The notes beneath the pieces are model-generated. The model did not search any database. It had not been told where the DNA came from and saw only the letters and a program-made list of their open reading frames with translations. A stretch of DNA of 64,000 bases from an uncultured Streptomyces sp. (GTDB taxonomy: Bacteria; Actinomycetota; Actinomycetes; Streptomycetales; Streptomycetaceae), in assembly GCF_947488945.1 (NCBI RefSeq), contig NZ_CANLBS010000003.1, forward strand, positions 62,001 through 126,000, given 5' to 3'. This document shows, in pieces, positions 59,594-64,000 of the stretch (position 1 is the stretch's first letter; each line of letters begins with the position of its first letter). Made by a program: the position numbers and the translations under genes.

Positions 59594-60313
59594 TCACTCC
59601 TCGCCGGCGAGCTTGAGCGCCCGCAGCTTCTGGCCCGCGTACCAGGTGGCCAGCACCGTGGCGCCGACCAGGAGCACGGTCGCCAGCGGCAGGCCGACCT
59701 CCGAGGTGATCGCCCCCTCGGCGCCGATCTTCTCGGCCGTCGCGAGCGCCCACTGCTGCACACTCAGCGTGCGGGCGCCGGGCACCAGGCTGCCGAAGAG
59801 GGCCTCCCAGACCAGTGCGTAGACCAGGCCGAACACCACCGCGTGCCGGCTGACCGTGCCGAGCAGCAGGAACAGCGCGCTGTAGGCGATGGAGGCGACC
59901 AGCGCGGCGACGGTGTAGGCGACCGCGATCTGCTGGCCGTTGCCGTTCAGGATCAGTCCCGCCACCAGGGTGGGCAGCGCGGAGAACACCATGGTCACGG
60001 CGATGGCCACGATCAGCTTGGTGACGATGATCGTAGGCCGCTTCACCGGCTTGGCCAGCAGGTAGACGATCGAGCCGTCGTCGATCTCCGGACCGATCGC
60101 TCCGGTGCCCGCGATCACGCCGATCAGCGGCACCATGGTGGCGAGCGCGAAACCGCCCAGGACGTCGGAGGCGATCTGGTCGTCGGCTCCGGCGAAGACC
60201 CGGACCGCGACGGCGATCACCACCAGCAGCGCGGGCAGGACGAACAGGATGGCGGCCCGGCGCCGGCCGAGCAGGGCCCGGTAGGTGAGCCGGGCGACCG
60301 TGGGGTCGTACAT
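59594..60313 (-). CDS. ABC-2 type transporter permease
   Basis: 239-residue membrane protein with about six helices (AAILFVLPALLVVIAVAVRV, GGFALATMVPLIGVIAGTGA, LIVAIAVTMVFSALPTLVAG and so on). IGPEIDDGSIVYLLAKPVKR is the conserved ABC-2 permease element, a cytoplasmic coupling segment before helix 3. ATG 60313 has AAAGGAG upstream and starts 25 bp after the ATPase gene's stop, so it is the partner of the ATPase at 60339. The substrate is unknown. Confidence 0.9.
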   Translation of the reverse strand: MYDPTVARLTYRALLGRRRAAILFVLPALLVVIAVAVRVFAGADDQIASDVLGGFALATMVPLIGVIAGTGAIGPEIDDGSIVYLLAKPVKRPTIIVTKLIVAIAVTMVFSALPTLVAGLILNGNGQQIAVAYTVAALVASIAYSALFLLLGTVSRHAVVFGLVYALVWEALFGSLVPGARTLSVQQWALATAEKIGAEGAITSEVGLPLATVLLVGATVLATWYAGQKLRALKLAGEE

Positions 60314-60338
60314 GACACAGCTCCTTTCAGGCCGGTGA

Positions 60339-61246
<908 letters not shown>

Positions 61247-61250
<4 letters not shown>

Positions 61251-62161
61251 AGCCCGACCCTCCGGTAGCGGCGCATCAGCACGGCGTACGAGCCGGCGAC
61301 CAGCGCGAGGACAACGAGGAGATACACCGCACCGGCTGCGGCTCCCGGACCCTCGCCGCCCGGGAAGGCGGAGGTGGCGCCGAGGAAGGCGGTCTGCACC
61401 CCGTCGATCAGGGTGATCGGGGAGAACAGTCCGAGCCAGGTGACGGCGGATTCGGATCCGGTCGACCAGGCGATGGCCTGGACGGTCGAGACCGCGCCGT
61501 ACGAGATGGTGAGCACCGCGATCACGGCGGCGACACCGAAGCCGCGCCGGGGCGTCAACGCCGCGAGGACGAGGCCGAGTCCGGCGAAGAGGAGGGAGAG
61601 GAGAGCCACCGACACCAGCCCCTGTCCGAACCACGCGGTCTGGTCGGAGAAGTCGAACTTCGCGAGCAGAGCACCGCCGTACAGGATGACCAGCGGCAGC
61701 CCGGTGAGCACGAACAGCGCCGACGCCATCGCCGCGTACTTCGCGACCACGTAGTCCAGCCGCTCGATCGGGCGGGAGAAGTAGAGCGGCACGCTCTTGA
61801 ACCGCAGGTCGCGTGAGACGCTCTGCGGGGCCTGGGCGGCGATGAACAGCCCGATGACGGCCTGCAGATAGACCGCGTACGAGGTGTACTCGATCGGCAG
61901 TTTGGTCGAGGCGGGCGTCGCCATGGCGACCGCGACCAGGATCGCGGCGACCAGGCACATCACCGCGACCAGCAGCATGGGGAGCACCTTGGACTTGGCG
62001 GAACGGCCGAGTCCGAACGCGCCGCGCAGCGACTGGGAGTAGAGGGAGCGGCGGGCGTAGGCGCGTCCCAGCCGGGGCCCGTCGTAGGACCGGTATCCGA
62101 TGTTGTGGATGCGGGAGTCCCCGCCCGCGCCCGTGCCGGCGCCCGTGGTCTCAGTGCTCAT
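61247..62161 (-). CDS. ABC-2 type transporter permease
   Basis: 304-residue protein. A hydrophilic N-terminus (DSRIHNIGYRSYDGPRLGRA) is followed by six or so helices; RDLRFKSVPLYFSRPIERLD is the ABC-2 coupling segment. ATG 62161 follows AAGGAGAG and overlaps the preceding ATPase gene by 11 bp. It sits between two ATPase genes, so it could partner either; the order ATPase-permease-ATPase-permease suggests two related modules transcribed together. Confidence 0.9.
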
Positions 62162-63176
62162 CGCGGGCACTCTCCTTCTGCAGTACCGGTGCCGGGGCCG
62201 CCTGCGGGCCCACCGGCCGCCCGGCGGCGGCGTCCGCGCCGGGCCGGAACACCTCGGCGATGTGGTGCCGGCGCTGTTCCATGCGTACGAGTCCGAGGCC
62301 GAGGCCCGCGACGCTGTCGCGCACCAGGTCGTACGTCTTCTCGCCGTCCGCCACGACCAGCAGGATGTGGCCGGCGCCGGGCAGTCCCGCGGAGTCGACC
62401 CCGTCCTGGCCGACCAGGGTGACTCCGGCCTCCAGGAGCCTGCGGCGCAGGGCGTCGGCGCCGTCCGGGTGGGTGTCGCTGTCGGTCACCTCGACGGCGA
62501 GCGTCGTGGTGGTCCGGGTGAAGTCGCTGGTGGAGCTGGACCTCAGCAGGGTGCCGCCGTCCACGACGACCACGTGGTCGCAGGTGCGTTCCAGCTCGCC
62601 CAGCAGGTGGGAGGTGACCAGGACCGAGATGCCGAAGTCGGTGTGGACACGGCGGATCAGGCCCAGCATCTCGTCCCTGCCGACGGGGTCGAGACCGTTG
62701 GTCGGCTCGTCCAGCAGCACCAGCCGGGGATCGTGGACCAGCGCCTGCGCGAGTTTGACGCGCTGCTTCATCCCGGTCGAGTAGCCGCCGATGGGGCGGT
62801 AGCGCTCTTCGTAGAGGCCGACGTGGCGCAGGGTGTCCGCAGTGCGTTCGCGGGCCGCCGTCGGGGGGAGTCCGGACATCCTCGCCATGTGGACGACGAA
62901 CTCGGTGGCCGAGACGTCGGGCGGCAGGCAGTCGTGCTCGGGCATGTAGCCGACCCGCTCCCGGATGGCGGCGCCGTGGGTGGCGACGTCGAGCCCGAGC
63001 ACTTCGGCCCGGCCCTCGGTGGCGGGGGACAGACCCAGCAGGATCTTGATCAGTGTGGACTTGCCGGCTCCGTTGGAACCCACCAGCCCGGTCACGCCGG
63101 GTCCGATGTCCAGGGAAAGCCGGTCAAGAGCGGTCACCCGGGGGAACCGCTTGCTCAGGGCTTCGGTCGCAATCAC
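62151..63176 (-). CDS. ABC transporter ATP-binding protein
   Basis: 341 residues: Walker A GSNGAGKST, Q-loop VGYMPEHDCLPPDV, signature YSTGMKQRVKLAQAL, Walker B LVLLDEPTNGLDPVG, H-loop VTSHLLGEL. The tail after about 240 (TTLAVEVTDSDTHPDGADAL ... EVFRPGADAAAG) is the family's C-terminal extension. I chose GTG 63176 (VIATEALSKR) with GGGAAGGTGA 6 nt upstream; GTG 63185 is an alternative. First gene of a four-gene minus-strand operon ending at 59594. Confidence 0.93.
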   Translation of the reverse strand: MIATEALSKRFPRVTALDRLSLDIGPGVTGLVGSNGAGKSTLIKILLGLSPATEGRAEVLGLDVATHGAAIRERVGYMPEHDCLPPDVSATEFVVHMARMSGLPPTAARERTADTLRHVGLYEERYRPIGGYSTGMKQRVKLAQALVHDPRLVLLDEPTNGLDPVGRDEMLGLIRRVHTDFGISVLVTSHLLGELERTCDHVVVVDGGTLLRSSSTSDFTRTTTTLAVEVTDSDTHPDGADALRRRLLEAGVTLVGQDGVDSAGLPGAGHILLVVADGEKTYDLVRDSVAGLGLGLVRMEQRRHHIAEVFRPGADAAAGRPVGPQAAPAPVLQKESARDEH

Positions 63177-63565
63177 AGCAGTCACCTTCCCGAAGGTAGT
63201 GGTGCCGCTCACCCGCGTCGTCAGACTCTGCGGTCGTATACACGTCAACCTTGAGGGGTACGGGCCCGTAGGGGACCCGTCGGGAGGAGGGCGGAGCCTC
63301 CGGGACGTCTGCCCGGCGGACGGATCCGTCGGCTCCCGGCCGGGCAGCCCCTGCTGTGCTGATGGCCGGCGGTCTCCCTTGACGCCGCGTGCCGGGCGGC
63401 GTCACATTCGTCGGGGCCACGTGGACGAGGTGGCCGGACCGCAGGTGCGCCGTGGAGCGGTGCCGCTCGCGCGGTGGGGTCGGCGCGGCGCGCACGGTGG
63501 TCCGTGTCCGCCGGACGCGGCCGGCCGCCGTGGACGCGGTGCCCGATGGAGGGACGAGGGACGAC
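63177..63565. other. Divergent promoter region, 389 bp
   Basis: Between the ABC operon (minus) and the EphD-like gene (plus). I see no conserved hairpin or gene. Confidence 0.4.
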
Positions 63566-64000
63566 GTGGATCTGCGACAAGCACGCGAACGACGGGTGCG
63601 CACCGGTGGGATCGAGCTGTGCGTAGCCGAGTTGGGCGACCCCGAGGCTGCGACGATCGTGCTGGTGCACGGCTACCCGGACAGCAAGGAGGTCTGGTCG
63701 GAGGTCGCCGCGCGGCTCGCGGACCGCTGGCACGTGGTGCTGTACGACGTACGGGGCCACGGCGGGTCGAGCGCCCCGCAGCCGCTGCGCGGCGGGTTCA
63801 CGCTGGAGAAGCTGACGGACGACTTCCTCGCCGTGGTGGACGCGGTGAGCCCGGACCGGCCGGTGCACCTGGTCGGGCACGACTGGGGTTCCGTCCAGTC
63901 CTGGGAGTTCGCCACCGTGGACCGGACCCGGGGCCGCATCGCGTCGTTCACCTCGATGTCCGGGCCGTGCCTGGACCACTTCGGTCACTGGATCAAGGGG
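63566..64000 (+). CDS. Alpha/beta hydrolase N-terminus of an EphD-like protein (cut by window)
   Basis: 145 residues visible. MDLRQARERRVRTGGIELCV is followed by IVLVHGYPDSKEVWSEVAAR (oxyanion hole), LYDVRGHGGSSAPQPLRGGF and HLVGHDWGSVQSWEFATVDR, where GHDWGS carries the nucleophile Asp of epoxide-hydrolase-like alpha/beta hydrolases. In streptomycetes and mycobacteria this N-terminus is usually fused to a short-chain dehydrogenase (EphD type); the fusion partner would lie beyond 64000 and cannot be seen. GTG 63566 has GAGGGACGAC upstream. Confidence 0.85.
   Translation, partial: MDLRQARERRVRTGGIELCVAELGDPEAATIVLVHGYPDSKEVWSEVAARLADRWHVVLYDVRGHGGSSAPQPLRGGFTLEKLTDDFLAVVDAVSPDRPVHLVGHDWGSVQSWEFATVDRTRGRIASFTSMSGPCLDHFGHWIKG

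Overview
The window is a stretch of a high-GC (about 72-73% by eye) actinobacterial chromosome, almost certainly Streptomyces. It carries a tandem SigF/SigN-type sigma factor pair, an SSI-type protease inhibitor, a DyP peroxidase/copper operon of the S. lividans dtpA type, an F420-type oxidoreductase, SenC/PCuAC/CopCD copper proteins and many GTG starts. Gene content looks like a conserved core segment. From memory the order resembles the S. coelicolor region holding sigF/sigN, dtpA, pheA and serS, but no search was run. I see no insertion sequence, prophage or CRISPR array.

Layout. 1-2043: the end of a cobalamin cluster (cobM, cobL) on the minus strand. 2314-5774: an orphan gene, a convergent acyl-CoA oxidase and a DNA glycosylase-like protein. 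6119-10763: a housekeeping block with a LytR_C protein, upp, a TadA-associated protein, tadA, tRNA-Ser(CGA), an array of strong stem-loops and a Dabb protein. 11022-12997: two SigB-type sigma factors. 13369-17978: a MarR regulator, a 14-helix exporter with carboxypeptidase-regulatory-like repeats, and a YceI protein carrying the same fold. 18277-25102: oxidoreductases, a serine hydrolase, a response regulator whose sensor kinase is decayed, an amidohydrolase and a DUF2797 protein. 25150-25814: tRNA genes. 26149-33790: the SSI inhibitor, a 1398-residue PAS/pseudokinase/receiver protein, an acyl-CoA ligase and a SigE-type ECF sigma factor. 34514-44015: two primase-polymerase-like proteins, a mannosyltransferase-like protein, a truncated NUDIX-like gene, tRNA-Ser(UGA), an HtrA protease, a GDPD, an ATP-binding regulator and a SEC-C protein. 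44577-48209: a PP2C-like protein, aminopeptidase P and a second ATP-binding regulator. 48501-54762: a copper trafficking and DyP peroxidase operon. 54823-58476: pheA, a DnaA-box cluster, serS and a HAD hydrolase. 58547-64000: a DNA-binding-like protein, two ABC exporter modules and the start of an EphD-like gene.

How the parts fit. TadA (9068) modifies A34 of tRNA-Arg(ACG), which is also encoded here (25355). The copper genes form one unit that plausibly metallates secreted oxidases together with the Tat-exported peroxidase. Sigma factors, two HATPase-type switch proteins and a PP2C-like protein are scattered in the window without adjacent partners. At least nine genes have a TANNNT box exactly 6 nt before the start codon, the layout of leaderless transcripts.

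Most noteworthy observations: the DnaA-box cluster at 55822-56160; the stem-loop array at 9956-10085; the catalytically degenerate hybrid kinase with an 11-residue-repeat coiled coil; the shared palindromic motif at the two sigma genes; the decayed kinase beside an intact response regulator; and the tRNA-Trp-like gene at 25150.
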